DNA of 64,000 bases from Muricauda sp. SCSIO 65647. GTDB taxonomy: Bacteria > Bacteroidota > Bacteroidia > Flavobacteriales > Flavobacteriaceae. Positions 43,342 through 51,699 of the stretch are shown one piece after another (positions within the stretch are counted from its first letter, which is position 1; every line of letters begins with the position of its first letter). The notes under the pieces are model-generated. The model searched no databases. It was given only the letters and a program-made list of their open reading frames with translations, and was not told where the DNA came from. Location: assembly GCF_021534965.1 (NCBI RefSeq), contig NZ_CP091037.1, positions 1,032,501 to 1,096,500 of the forward strand, read 5' to 3'. The translations under genes were made by a program, and so were the position numbers.

Positions 43342-43953
43342 CTATTGATAGGGTTGCCTAATCACGGTTTTCCACTTTTCAGGAGCGGCCCTTCGGATGT
43401 CGGAAAGGTAGATTTCATGATGCTTGCCCTTTCTCTCGAAACCTGCATCTTCAATTGCCTTGTGCACTTTTTCGATATTGGGTCCCTCTTCAGAAAATGG
43501 TCCGATGTGCATTAGCTGTGCTGTCTTGCCCTCATTGAAAGAGGCGAACCGTATTTTGTCAAGAGCTTTGGGGTTCTTCTTTCTTCTGACCTGTTCAATG
43601 GCTTCTTGAACATGTTGCTTGGTAATAAAGTCTGGTTGCATGATCATGGATGTCCATTTCCATTCATCTTTGTTGTCTGGGTCGAAATTCGACATATCAT
43701 CCATCCACCAAAGGCCTTCTAGGGGCAAAACCCCGTAATCGATACCGATATCTCCTTTCTTGACCATGAACTTTAAGCTATAAGACAGGGCGTAGAGTGC
43801 CTCGACTGCCTCTTTATAAGCCCTTGCCGTATTGGGATTTCCTTGTCCATCCACCATCAAAAAATTCATTTCAGGCACCTCTACGAACCCCACTTCTTTA
43901 GCGGAGGGCCTGTACAGGTGTTTTAGCCGTTTTTTATAATCTATCTTTTCCAT
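43342..43953 (-). CDS. GyrI-like small-molecule-binding domain protein
   Basis: The 203-residue protein has the GyrI-like/SOUL-type fold pattern: an N-terminal EVPEMNFLMVDGQGNPN, a central GIDYGVLPLEGLWW, and a C-terminal TAQLMHIGPFSEEGPNIEKVHKAIEDAG with KHHEIYLSDIRRA. Stand-alone relatives bind lipophilic or cationic small molecules. Its upstream neighbour on the same strand, 41 bp away, is an AraC regulator that also ends in a GyrI-like domain, so the two probably form one drug- or metabolite-sensing unit. No enzyme activity is evident. Confidence 0.85.
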   Translation of the reverse strand: MEKIDYKKRLKHLYRPSAKEVGFVEVPEMNFLMVDGQGNPNTARAYKEAVEALYALSYSLKFMVKKGDIGIDYGVLPLEGLWWMDDMSNFDPDNKDEWKWTSMIMQPDFITKQHVQEAIEQVRRKKNPKALDKIRFASFNEGKTAQLMHIGPFSEEGPNIEKVHKAIEDAGFERKGKHHEIYLSDIRRAAPEKWKTVIRQPYQ

Positions 43954-43994
43954 TTTTGTCTATTTTACCATTGTTCTTTTCTATGTGTTATCGC

Positions 43995-44861
43995 CTACTT
44001 AAGGGGCAGATGTATTTCCGTTAGCAAATCATTGGGCCCAGTATCAAACGGTGTATTTATATACCGATCGAAAATCTCGGTATCCCTGAGTTCATGTTCG
44101 CTCTTAAGAAGCCACTCCTTGAAAATAAGCTCGTAGATAAGCGGAAAGTTCTCATAACTGCCCTTATAGGTGAACACTGCATATTTTCCGCCTTTCATTT
44201 CCTTCATTCCTACCTCTCCCTCGGGCTTAATGTCTTTCTCGATGCTGATACAGGCGTTGTACTCGTATTTTTCATTTTCGGTTATCTCCGGATTGTCATA
44301 AGATATTCCGAACATTTTGGTCTTTTCGTCCATCAGGCCTTGGCCGGTTGCGAACTTGAACAATCTGTCCCAAGCCTCTCCAATACTCTCGTGCCCATAT
44401 TTTCCGAAAACACGGACGAATGCAATTTTCATCGGGGGTATCGTTTTGATTGTCGGACAAAAGTCGAAATTCACTTTCTCGGGTCTATCCATCATATGAA
44501 GTGACTTTGGAGTGCTATACTTTTTCCGGTAGGCCGTAGGGGAAAGACCAAATCTTTTGTGGAAGGCGGCACTTAGAGAAGATAGGGTATCATACCCGAC
44601 CAATTCTGAAATCTCGGTTATAGAAGAGTCAGAGTACCGCAACAACTGCGCGGCTTTCTCAATTCTTACCCGCTTGATGTAGCCTCCGAGGGGTTCTCCC
44701 AAATAGGCCGAAATAATCCTATGAAAATGATGTCGCGAAAAGTTGCCGATAGCAGAAAGCTCCGAGAGCTTGAACGGGCTTTCCAGGTTCGCCTGTATAT
44801 GGTTCAATACTTTGTTGATACGAACCGAGTAATCATCCCTTATACCAACTTTCTTGTCCAC
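43995..44861 (-). CDS. AraC-family regulator with C-terminal GyrI-like effector domain
   Basis: The 288-residue protein has two AraC helix-turn-helix units in the first 115 residues (FKLSELSAIGNFSRHHFHRI and ITEISELVGYDTLSSLSAAF, then KRFGLSPTAYRKKY). A GyrI-like effector domain follows (MKIAFVRVFGKYG, MKGGKYAVFTYKGSYEN). This is the Rob/SoxS-like architecture used for multidrug-type sensing. It precedes the stand-alone GyrI-like gene on the same strand and probably controls it. Confidence 0.92.
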   Translation of the reverse strand: MDKKVGIRDDYSVRINKVLNHIQANLESPFKLSELSAIGNFSRHHFHRIISAYLGEPLGGYIKRVRIEKAAQLLRYSDSSITEISELVGYDTLSSLSAAFHKRFGLSPTAYRKKYSTPKSLHMMDRPEKVNFDFCPTIKTIPPMKIAFVRVFGKYGHESIGEAWDRLFKFATGQGLMDEKTKMFGISYDNPEITENEKYEYNACISIEKDIKPEGEVGMKEMKGGKYAVFTYKGSYENFPLIYELIFKEWLLKSEHELRDTEIFDRYINTPFDTGPNDLLTEIHLPLK

Positions 44862-45040
44862 TTTGAATCTCTTTGTTGAACAAAATTCGAGTTAATTTTT
44901 GGGAACTACTTTCCCAATCTTGCTTTTTTGTTTTTCAAACTTAGTTGAAGGAAGGCCATATCGATATGATGGGGTCAGTGGTGGGCAGAAAAAGAAGCTA
45001 TTGCCCCAGGCATTTTATCGAACTAGCCTCTTGGTTAAAC
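44862..45040. other. Intergenic stretch upstream of the AraC gene
   Basis: This is part of a gene-free interval of over 300 bp (44862-45182) that also holds two terminators and a tRNA-end duplicate, listed separately. It should contain the promoter of the AraC/GyrI pair. No open frame with coding character was seen. Confidence 0.5.
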
Positions 45041-45062
45041 AAAAAAACCTCAAAATTTGAGG
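45041..45062 (-). terminator. Intrinsic terminator behind the tRNA-Leu end duplicate
   Basis: On the minus strand CCTCAAATTTTGAGG forms a compact hairpin followed by seven T. It lies just after the duplicated tRNA 3-prime fragment, as if it once ended a second tRNA-Leu transcript. Confidence 0.65.
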
Positions 45063-45068
45063 GCTTTC

Positions 45069-45087
45069 AGTGCGGATGAAGGGAGTC
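45069..45087 (-). repeat. Duplicate of the tRNA-Leu 3-prime end
   Basis: Nineteen bases are identical to 45181-45199, which is the T-arm/acceptor end of the intact tRNA-Leu plus two following bases. The rest of a tRNA is absent. It is either a decayed second tRNA-Leu or a target-site duplication. Confidence 0.75.
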
Positions 45088-45138
45088 TCTTCGGCTTCAC
45101 TCAAGGTTAACTTCTCCTCCTGTGAACATTTCAAAAAT

Positions 45139-45174
45139 AAAAACCGCCGATTCTGATTCGAAACGACGGTTTTT
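45139..45174 (-). terminator. Terminator of tRNA-Leu
   Basis: Arms 45139-45149 and 45164-45174 pair over 11 positions with one mismatch, with an A/T-rich run on both sides. It starts about 9 bp after the tRNA 3-prime end on the minus strand. Confidence 0.7.
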
Positions 45175-45182
45175 GTCTTGAG

Positions 45183-45264
45183 TGCGGATGAAGGGAGTCG
45201 AACCCCCACGCCTTGCGGCACTAGATCCTAAGTCTAGCGTGTCTACCAGTTCCACCACATCCGC
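45183..45264 (-). tRNA. tRNA-Leu (anticodon UAG)
   Basis: The 82-nt minus-strand sequence folds as a long-variable-arm tRNA. The acceptor GCGGATG pairs with CATCCGC, with discriminator A at 45183. The anticodon stem CTAGA/TCTAG holds loop CTTAGGA (anticodon TAG on DNA, reading CUA codons). The T-arm is GGGGGTTCGACTCCC. CCA is not encoded. The variable arm TGCCGCAAGGCG supports a class II leucine tRNA. Confidence 0.95.
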
Positions 45265-45299
45265 ATTTTACTATTTTTAAGAACTTTTTCCTGCCTTAC

Positions 45300-45353
45300 T
45301 CCTAAGTCTAGCGTGTCTACCATCCCGATAGCTATCGGGACCACCACATCCGC
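45300..45353 (-). pseudogene. Broken tRNA-Leu copy (5-prime half) carrying an 18-bp palindrome
   Basis: Bases 45300-45322 and 45341-45353 equal the intact tRNA-Leu at 45226-45248 and 45252-45264. They cover the acceptor strand, D-arm and anticodon stem. The three bases between them are replaced by TCCCGATAGCTATCGGGA (45323-45340), a perfect palindrome. The 3-prime half of the tRNA is missing, so this copy cannot function. Confidence 0.85.
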
Positions 45354-45449
45354 TTAGGGACGGCAAATATACTTCAATTTTTCAATTGTTGTAAATCCGT
45401 ATTTCAAAAACTTCTTTTTTGTACTTTTAGTTTCCATACTAAATAATTC

Positions 45450-46841
45450 ATGGAAAAAATCAACGACTACCTCAACACCCACAAAGACCGATTCATCAAC
45501 GAACTCATCGAACTGCTCAAAATACCTTCCGTCAGTGCCGATTCGGCCTTTTCAGAAGATGTGCACAAGACAGCGGAGATAGTACGGCAAAAATTGCAGG
45601 AAGCAGGCTGCGACCATACCGAAATCTGTGAGACCAAGGGCTATCCCGTGGTATATGGAGAGAAAATGGTCGGCCCCGACCTGCCCACGATCTTGGTCTA
45701 CGGCCATTATGACGTGCAACCTCCCGATCCTTTAGACCTATGGAATTCACCTCCGTTCGAACCGATTATCAAAGAAACCGATATCCATCCCAATGGAGCG
45801 ATATTCGCCCGCGGCGCCTGTGATGACAAAGGGCAGTTTTATATGCATGTAAAGGCATTGGAGTTTATGGTCAAGACCGACCAATTGCCCTGCAATGTCA
45901 AATTCATGATCGAGGGCGAAGAAGAGGTGGGCAGCGACAGTCTGGCCGATTTTCTTGACGAGCACAAAGAAAAACTGACCAACGATATCATTCTCATTTC
46001 CGACACCGGAATGATGGCCAATGATGTGCCCAGCATCACCACAGGGCTGCGTGGCCTCAGTTATGTCGAAGTCGAGGTAACAGGGCCGAACCGTGATCTG
46101 CATTCGGGCATCTATGGCGGTGCGGTACCCAACCCCATCAACGTGCTCAGCAAAATGATCGCCTCTTTGCATGATGAGAACAACCACATTACTATTCCTG
46201 GTTTTTATGACAAGGTCGAAGAGGTTTCTACCGCTGAACGGGCAGAGATGGCCAAGGCGCCCTTCGATTCGGAAGAGTATAAAAAAGCGTTGGATATCGG
46301 TGACGTTTACGGCGAAAAGGGCTACACCACACCTGAACGCTATTCCATTCGCCCGACCTTGGATGTCAACGGTATTTGGGGCGGCTATACGGGCGAAGGG
46401 GCCAAAACGGTCATTGCCAGTAAAGCGTACGCCAAGATTTCGATGCGATTGGTTCCCCATCAAGACCCTGATGAAATCACCGAACTGTTTGCAAGGCATT
46501 TTGAAGCCATCGCCCCAAAAGGGGTCAAGGTAAACGTTACACCGCACCATGGCGGTTTGCCCTATGTGACCAATATTGACAGTATCGGTTATAAAGCAGC
46601 GGCCAAGGCCTATGAAACCACTTTTGGGAAAATTCCGATTCCAGAGCGGACGGGAGGGAGTATCCCCATTGTGGCTCTCTTTGAACAGGTTTTGGGCAGC
46701 AAGACCATCTTGATGGGCTTTGGGCTTGACAGTGACGCCATTCACTCACCCAACGAGCATTTTGGGGTTTGGAACTATTTAAAGGGAATCGAGACCATTC
46801 CGTATTTCTATAAACATTTTACTGCGCTTTCAAAAGAATGA
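45450..46841 (+). CDS. M20-family dipeptidase/metallopeptidase
   Basis: The 463-residue protein is a cytosolic M20 peptidase of usual length. LVYGHYDVQPPDPLDLW contains the first metal His and Asp, RGACDDKGQ the bridging Asp, EGEEEVGS the catalytic and metal-binding glutamates, and DSDAIHSPNEHFG the last metal His. The dimerisation domain lies between about residues 200 and 340. It should hydrolyse dipeptides such as carnosine-type substrates. It stands alone and is followed by a hairpin terminator. Confidence 0.93.
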   Translation: MEKINDYLNTHKDRFINELIELLKIPSVSADSAFSEDVHKTAEIVRQKLQEAGCDHTEICETKGYPVVYGEKMVGPDLPTILVYGHYDVQPPDPLDLWNSPPFEPIIKETDIHPNGAIFARGACDDKGQFYMHVKALEFMVKTDQLPCNVKFMIEGEEEVGSDSLADFLDEHKEKLTNDIILISDTGMMANDVPSITTGLRGLSYVEVEVTGPNRDLHSGIYGGAVPNPINVLSKMIASLHDENNHITIPGFYDKVEEVSTAERAEMAKAPFDSEEYKKALDIGDVYGEKGYTTPERYSIRPTLDVNGIWGGYTGEGAKTVIASKAYAKISMRLVPHQDPDEITELFARHFEAIAPKGVKVNVTPHHGGLPYVTNIDSIGYKAAAKAYETTFGKIPIPERTGGSIPIVALFEQVLGSKTILMGFGLDSDAIHSPNEHFGVWNYLKGIETIPYFYKHFTALSKE

Positions 46842-46854
46842 TCTCAACAAAAAA

Positions 46855-46893
46855 CGAGGCTGTCAAAAAAGCGGTTGCCCAATGTCAGCCTCG
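46855..46893. terminator. Bidirectional terminator between dipeptidase and SQR-like genes
   Basis: CGAGGCTG (46855-46862) pairs perfectly with CAGCCTCG (46886-46893), flanked by AAAA on the left and CTTTTAA on the right. It sits in the 83-bp gap of two convergent genes and can serve both. Confidence 0.8.
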
Positions 46894-46924
46894 CTTTTAA
46901 CTCAAACCAATGATATTGAAGTGG

Positions 46925-48127
46925 TCAAGGCAGTTGTGAATACCCATGTCGGGTTTTCCACAAAAAATACTTTTCGAAAAGCACTTTTGAAAAATCATAC
47001 AGCACATTCGGGATCATGATGGCAAAACGTCGGGGCTTGAACAAATGGTCACTCAAGATGATCACTTCTTTTTTGCCAGCATCCATCACACAGATACCCG
47101 GAATTTTGCCCCATGCTTTTTTCTTTAGTTTCTTCTTGCCCTTTTCGACACGAATGATGTTTTCGGCCACTATCTTGCCCGTCTCATCAGAAGGATAGCC
47201 TGTTTTCGGGCCAGAGAAAGGCACCTTGCCCGGTTTGAAGGGCAATTTTACATCAACGGCGATACCCGCGGCCCATACATTGGGCCAGTCAGGATGCCTG
47301 TAGTCTTCACCCACGGGCAAATAGCCATTGGCCGTTGGGTTTAGGGCAGGTGAATTGGTCACAAAATCGACTCCGACAAAAGGGGGCATCAGCATGGTGA
47401 ATCGACTGGGGAGCTCTTCGCCAGTAGTCAGCTTCACACTATTTTCTTTGACTTCCTCTACCCCGACCTCTGTTCGGTAATGAATATTGAACAGCTTCAT
47501 GAATGACTTCAACATGGTCTCTCCTCCAGGCATGCCATCGATACCAAAATGGCCCAAAAAGGTTTCAGGGGTAATCCAGTATAAATCGACTTTTTTCCGA
47601 ATCTTCTGTTCCCGAAGCCACTTTTCGATATTGAAGAGAAACTCATAGGCCGCACCCATGCACCCAGCATTTTGGGTAGCCCCGATGACCATCGGACCCG
47701 GATTCTTCTTGAATTCTTCCAAGGCCTTTCTGGTTTTCATGGCACTCTCTGGGGTACCTATGTAATGGGCATGTTCTCTCACACCCGGTGCCACATCATA
47801 ATCGACCTTGGGGCCCGTGGCGACCACCAAATGGTCATAGGTGAAATCGCCCTTGGTCGTCTTTACCCTATTGTTTTTGGGATCTACTTCCAATGCCTCG
47901 GCAAGTACAAACTCCACCCCCTTTTTATTCAAAATCTCCTCTTTTCTAAACGAGATGTCCTTTACTTCCCTTCTGCCCAAAGGAACCCAGATCAATGAGG
48001 GAATGAAGAGAAAAAGCGGTGACTTATCGATAAGTAGTACCCTATGCCCGTTTTTTCCTTTTCGTTTGATTTCCAAAGCGGCGGTCATTCCTGCGAAATT
48101 TCCACCAATTATTATAGTTGTCTTCAT
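46925..48127 (-). CDS. NAD(P)/FAD-dependent oxidoreductase, sulfide:quinone reductase-like
   Basis: The ATG at 48127 gives 400 residues starting TTIIIGGNFAGMTAALEI, an FAD-binding Rossmann motif right at the N-terminus; the upstream ATG at 48172 adds only 15 atypical residues. Further marks are HLVVATGPKVDYD, GATQNAGCMGAAYEF with a Cys at a redox-suited position, and a second flavin contact (VWAAGIAVDVK). The overall order matches SQR/FCSD-like flavoproteins that oxidise sulfide or pass electrons to quinone. The other SQR cysteines were not placed with certainty, so substrate is tentative. Confidence 0.8.
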   Translation of the reverse strand: MKTTIIIGGNFAGMTAALEIKRKGKNGHRVLLIDKSPLFLFIPSLIWVPLGRREVKDISFRKEEILNKKGVEFVLAEALEVDPKNNRVKTTKGDFTYDHLVVATGPKVDYDVAPGVREHAHYIGTPESAMKTRKALEEFKKNPGPMVIGATQNAGCMGAAYEFLFNIEKWLREQKIRKKVDLYWITPETFLGHFGIDGMPGGETMLKSFMKLFNIHYRTEVGVEEVKENSVKLTTGEELPSRFTMLMPPFVGVDFVTNSPALNPTANGYLPVGEDYRHPDWPNVWAAGIAVDVKLPFKPGKVPFSGPKTGYPSDETGKIVAENIIRVEKGKKKLKKKAWGKIPGICVMDAGKKEVIILSDHLFKPRRFAIMIPNVLYDFSKVLFEKYFLWKTRHGYSQLP

Positions 48128-48238
48128 GGCCGAAAGTTTTACGGCAATGAAGTTACGGCGCATCAAGATCAAAAGCTGTAACCTAGGTCACACATAGCGG
48201 TTTATTTTTTGAAAGATTTTGCCCCATGCCATTTTTTG

Positions 48239-48274
48239 TGTAACAAATCACCCATAATTGCGTTCTAATAGCAT
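48239..48274 (+). promoter_or_regulatory. Promoter-like element shared with the DUF456 gene
   Basis: TGTAACAAATCACCC (48239-48253) is repeated exactly at 54012-54026, and both are followed by a similar TA-rich stretch ending in TAATAG or TATAG. This copy ends 125 bp before the DUF4407 gene. The pattern resembles an alternative sigma-factor promoter, but the sigma factor is not identified. Confidence 0.45.
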
Positions 48275-48378
48275 CACCCTTGCCAAAGCCGCGTTTCAGC
48301 CATCTGCACCAACCCTCCGAAGATAGCGCCGCGCACCAAGGGTATTGGGCAATTTATCAAACCTAAACGAACGCTATC

Positions 48379-49479
48379 ATGTTACTACGTTTTTTTATTT
48401 TCTGCTCTGGAGCGGATACCAAGATTCTCGAAACCTGTTCAAACGGTGAACGCACCAAGTATGCCGGTATCGGTGCAACCGTGTTCTTTACCGCCGTTAT
48501 GGCCTTTATCGCCAGCGGTTATGCCCTTTACACCGTTTTTGACAACGTTTATACCGCTATTTTCTTTGGATTGATATGGGGATTGTTGATCTTCAATTTG
48601 GATAGGTTCATCGTCTCGACCATCAAGAAACGCGACAATATCAAAAAGGAAATTTTGCAGGCCACCCCGCGAATCATTCTAGCAGCCATTATTGCAGTGG
48701 TCATCTCAAAACCCTTGGAGATGAAGATTTTTGAAAAAGAAATCGATCAAGTACTGTTAGAGGAAAAAAATGCCATGACCCTTGCCAACAAAAAACAATT
48801 GGCCTTGCAATACACTCCGAAAATCGAACAATTGAACCAAAATATCACCGACCTGAAAGGTGAAATTGCGACGAAGGAGACAGAAACCAATGCCCTCTAC
48901 GATGTATACATTTCTGAAGCCGAGGGCACTGCTGGTACCGGAATCTTGGGCAAAGGACCCGTTTACAAGGAAAAACGAGAGAAGCACGATGCCTATTTGG
49001 CCGAATTGCGGCAATTGAAACAAGACAATGGTCAAAAAATAGCGGCCATTGAGGCAGAAATTGCGACACTCAATGCTGATTATGCAACGGTAGTGGCCAA
49101 TTCACAACCCATAATTGATGGTTTTGACGGCCTCATGGCCCGTATCAATGCCCTGGGCAAACTGCCCTGGTTCCCATCCTTCTTCATTTTTCTATTGTTC
49201 TTGGCCATCGAGACCGCCCCGATCGTTGCCAAATTATTGGCCCCAAAGGGAGAGTATGATCATAAGCTAGAAGAAGAAGAAAGCGTAGTGGCCACTTGGG
49301 TCACCCAAAAGGTAAAGCAGCGCAAGATGGTCTTGGCCACCGATGTGGCCATCAACGACAAGGTCTATGCCGACATCAAAGACGAAGAAGAACTCTACCG
49401 TTATAAAAAACAAAAAGCGGAAGAACTGCTTCGGCTACAGGCCGATAAATTTCATGAGGTACAGGTGAAAGGGCTTTAG
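48379..49479 (+). CDS. DUF4407 membrane protein
   Basis: The 366-residue protein has two N-terminal membrane helices (about residues 30-75: GIGATVFFTAVMAFIASGYA and AIFFGLIWGLLIFNLDRFIV), a third helix (IILAAIIAVVISKPLEM), a long coiled-coil-rich segment (about 115-245) and a fourth helix (FIFLLFLAIETAPIVAKLL). The motifs NLDRFIVS and ISKPLE are those of DUF4407, a family common in Bacteroidota with no firm function. It stands alone on the plus strand and its end overlaps the convergent YjbR-like gene by 4 bp. Confidence 0.87.
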   Translation: MLLRFFIFCSGADTKILETCSNGERTKYAGIGATVFFTAVMAFIASGYALYTVFDNVYTAIFFGLIWGLLIFNLDRFIVSTIKKRDNIKKEILQATPRIILAAIIAVVISKPLEMKIFEKEIDQVLLEEKNAMTLANKKQLALQYTPKIEQLNQNITDLKGEIATKETETNALYDVYISEAEGTAGTGILGKGPVYKEKREKHDAYLAELRQLKQDNGQKIAAIEAEIATLNADYATVVANSQPIIDGFDGLMARINALGKLPWFPSFFIFLLFLAIETAPIVAKLLAPKGEYDHKLEEEESVVATWVTQKVKQRKMVLATDVAINDKVYADIKDEEELYRYKKQKAEELLRLQADKFHEVQVKGL

Positions 49480-49832
49480 AGCTTCTCCAGTTCTACCTTG
49501 AGTTTATTGGGCAGCTTGTTTACCACCAAGTCGTATGAATGATCGATCAATTCTTTGGTCAGCGCATCGCGTAGGTTTTCATAGAACAGCGTATTCCAAT
49601 GTACCTTGCTCATGTGGTAGCCAGGGGTAATGATGCCATCAAATTCTTCCCTAAGTTCTATGGCCCGTTCGGGATCGCACTTTAAATTGGCCTGAGGGGG
49701 TATTCTTTCCAACGGTATCAACGCGAACATCTTGCCCATAACCTTGAACACCAGCGTATGTTCGTCAAAAGGAAAGGTCTCTTCCACACCTTTTTTTGCC
49801 AAGCAGTAGTTCCTAAACTCTTCTACGTTCAT
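49476..49832 (-). CDS. MmcQ/YjbR family protein
   Basis: The 118-residue protein shows the YjbR fold pattern: MNVEEFRNYCLAKKGVEETFPF, then FKVMGKMFALIPL, NLKCDPERAIELRE and YHMSKVHWNTL. Members have a CyaY-like fold and are often called DNA-binding proteins, although the role is poorly established. It overlaps the upstream Dabb-domain gene by 4 bp (49829-49832). Confidence 0.9.
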   Translation of the reverse strand: MNVEEFRNYCLAKKGVEETFPFDEHTLVFKVMGKMFALIPLERIPPQANLKCDPERAIELREEFDGIITPGYHMSKVHWNTLFYENLRDALTKELIDHSYDLVVNKLPNKLKVELEKL

Positions 49833-50230
49833 GGCGCAACCCCTAGTGCATCATAAACGATGACCTTTTTCCAAAGATCTTTGCATTCTTCGATAAAAGC
49901 CAGGTGGCCGGCTTCTTCTTGATATCCCTCCTCTGCTTCGGCCGATTCAAAGGTCACGATGAGATTGTACGTAAAAGAATCATCGACCACATCACGCACG
50001 GCCTTTGGTGGTTCACCGATAAAATTGGTCTTGGCAAACTTTGAATTGTCGAGAAATTTCTTGAGCGAGGCCTCAAAACGATCGCGCCCTTTTTCATCAT
50101 CGGGGTCATTGAACCAGAAATACACCACATGGGCAAAATTAGCATCGAAAGTTTTCGTCATATCGTCTTTTTGTGCCAAAGCCGTTGCACCGACCAGTAT
50201 CAAAATCGAGGTTATTATGGATTTTTTCAT
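49829..50230 (-). CDS. Exported Dabb-domain (stress-responsive alpha/beta barrel) protein
   Basis: The 133-residue protein has a signal peptide (IITSILILVGATALAQ) and one Dabb domain (FAHVVYFWFNDPDDEKGRDRFEASLKKF, then YNLIVTFES and YQEEAGHLAFIEECKDLW). Dabb domains form dimeric ferredoxin-like barrels that bind small ligands. The exported form is common in flavobacteria and has no assigned role. It is translationally coupled to the YjbR-like gene. Confidence 0.85.
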   Translation of the reverse strand: MKKSIITSILILVGATALAQKDDMTKTFDANFAHVVYFWFNDPDDEKGRDRFEASLKKFLDNSKFAKTNFIGEPPKAVRDVVDDSFTYNLIVTFESAEAEEGYQEEAGHLAFIEECKDLWKKVIVYDALGVAP

Positions 50231-50241
50231 GTTGTACGCAT

Positions 50242-50868
50242 TTACTCTGATTCTAAAAGTTGTTTTTCACGATTCGATATTTCGAGGGCCGAATAATCAA
50301 GCTTCCAGCCGATGGTCTCAACGATTTTCTCAATCAATAAAACCGCCTGAAGGGCTTCGCGTTTAGCCGTATCCATGAGTCCGCTTTCAGGTATTTTTTC
50401 CTTGATATGTTCTTTTGCCCGTTGGTTCAGTTCGGTCAGATCGTTGGGCGAAAAAGTGTTGAAGAGCCCACTTTTGATATCGTAGAACTGCAACTCTGGT
50501 TCAATCGAAAGAATTTCAGGTTCGGGAAACTCTGAAAGAACGATGCTTTTTTTATCGGTATGGGCACTCAGTTTCAATTTTTGCAGGTCGTAGCCGATCT
50601 GGGCCTTCGCATTGATCACGATCAGTGCTTTCTTTTTGCTACTGAGCATGTTGAAAAAGCTTTCCTTGGTGCTTTCATAGCGATAAATCTCGGCAAAATC
50701 ACCCTCAACGGAAACCAATTTGCAGACACTTTTGATCTTATCGAGAATGACGGTAGACTGATGCTCGACCATCTCCTTCCTTTTTTTTCGGTTAAAGAGC
50801 GAATACAGCCAATACATGATAATGGCCCCCAGTATGAGTCCGAGAAAGGCTTCGACTATGCTTTCCAT
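50242..50868 (-). CDS. DUF4230 membrane-anchored protein
   Basis: The 208-residue protein has one N-terminal membrane helix (AFLGLILGAIIMYWLYSLF), a basic stretch (NRKKRKE), and a soluble domain typical of DUF4230: CKLVSVEGDFAEIYRYE, KALIVINAKAQIGYDLQKL, and an amphipathic C-terminus ending YSALEISNREKQLLE. The function is unknown. It is 11 bp upstream of the Dabb gene on the same strand. Confidence 0.87.
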   Translation of the reverse strand: MESIVEAFLGLILGAIIMYWLYSLFNRKKRKEMVEHQSTVILDKIKSVCKLVSVEGDFAEIYRYESTKESFFNMLSSKKKALIVINAKAQIGYDLQKLKLSAHTDKKSIVLSEFPEPEILSIEPELQFYDIKSGLFNTFSPNDLTELNQRAKEHIKEKIPESGLMDTAKREALQAVLLIEKIVETIGWKLDYSALEISNREKQLLESE

Positions 50869-50895
50869 CGTCTAAATATAACAAGATTGCCCTTA

Positions 50896-51654
50896 TTACT
50901 GAACGGGCTCTAAAATTTCAAACAACACGGGCCGGCTTGGCGCTGCATCGTTCTCGAACGGGGCTACCTGTAAATTCAAGAAATACCTACCGTCTTCGAT
51001 GTGATTGGGCACAAAGATCAATTCTGTGATGGTAGCGTGCTTTCGAATTGTTCCTCCAACATTCCAAAAGGCCCGATGGGCCAAAAGTGCGCCCTCATCT
51101 TTTTCCCGATCTACCGAGGGCAGATCGATCAACAAGTGATCTATTTCTTTTTCGACCAAAAATTGTGCTGCTTCCCTCAACATGTACGGCGGGTTGGTAT
51201 GTGAGTACTGCCTTGACAATTTGGCACCGGTATTCGGCAACGTACGGATAATGACCGCGTCTCTTTTGCCATCTCCCAAAACATATTGCAATTGCTTTTT
51301 TGAAATCACAAAATCATCGCCCAGTTTTTCAGGAGCGATGGTCAACAATTCCGCTGCAAAAAAATAACTGTTCAGATGCTCATTGATGGAATGAAATTCT
51401 TCGGTAATATGCCCAACACATTCGGTATGCGTGCCATGCGCATGCGGATTGAACCAAATATCATTGAAATTAATGGAAGCCCCTTCACTCACTTTGGCCA
51501 CAAAATCGCCATCACGATGCGGTTTGATTTTTGGATGATCGACATACCACACATTTACATTGGAGGCATCGCCACGCAGGGGCATAGAGATATCCAATGG
51601 TTTCGAGAGGTCGATGGTATGGATTTTTGAATTATAGGTGACGGTCGCTAGCAT
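50896..51654 (-). CDS. Cyclase-family protein (kynurenine formamidase-like)
   Basis: The 252-residue protein carries the cyclase metal motif as NPHAHGTHTECVGH (HxGTHxE variant of HxGTHxD) preceded by DLSKPLDISMPL. The family contains metal-dependent arylformamidases and isatin hydrolases. No tryptophan-degradation genes adjoin it, so the substrate is open. It is 27 bp upstream of the DUF4230 gene. Confidence 0.85.
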   Translation of the reverse strand: MLATVTYNSKIHTIDLSKPLDISMPLRGDASNVNVWYVDHPKIKPHRDGDFVAKVSEGASINFNDIWFNPHAHGTHTECVGHITEEFHSINEHLNSYFFAAELLTIAPEKLGDDFVISKKQLQYVLGDGKRDAVIIRTLPNTGAKLSRQYSHTNPPYMLREAAQFLVEKEIDHLLIDLPSVDREKDEGALLAHRAFWNVGGTIRKHATITELIFVPNHIEDGRYFLNLQVAPFENDAAPSRPVLFEILEPVQ

Positions 51655-51699
51655 ATGCCTTCATCCGGGCCCTCTTGCCAAGAAGAGGGAACGATTAGT

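Noticed and set aside
45069-45264. CRISPR-like spaced repeats around the tRNA
   Set aside because: The repeated pieces are tRNA fragments of different parts, not equal repeats with regular spacers, and no cas gene is present.
45747-46745. Long open frame (332 codons) on the minus strand inside the M20 peptidase gene
   Set aside because: It lies wholly antisense to a clearly conserved gene, has no family motif, and reflects codon bias of the true frame.
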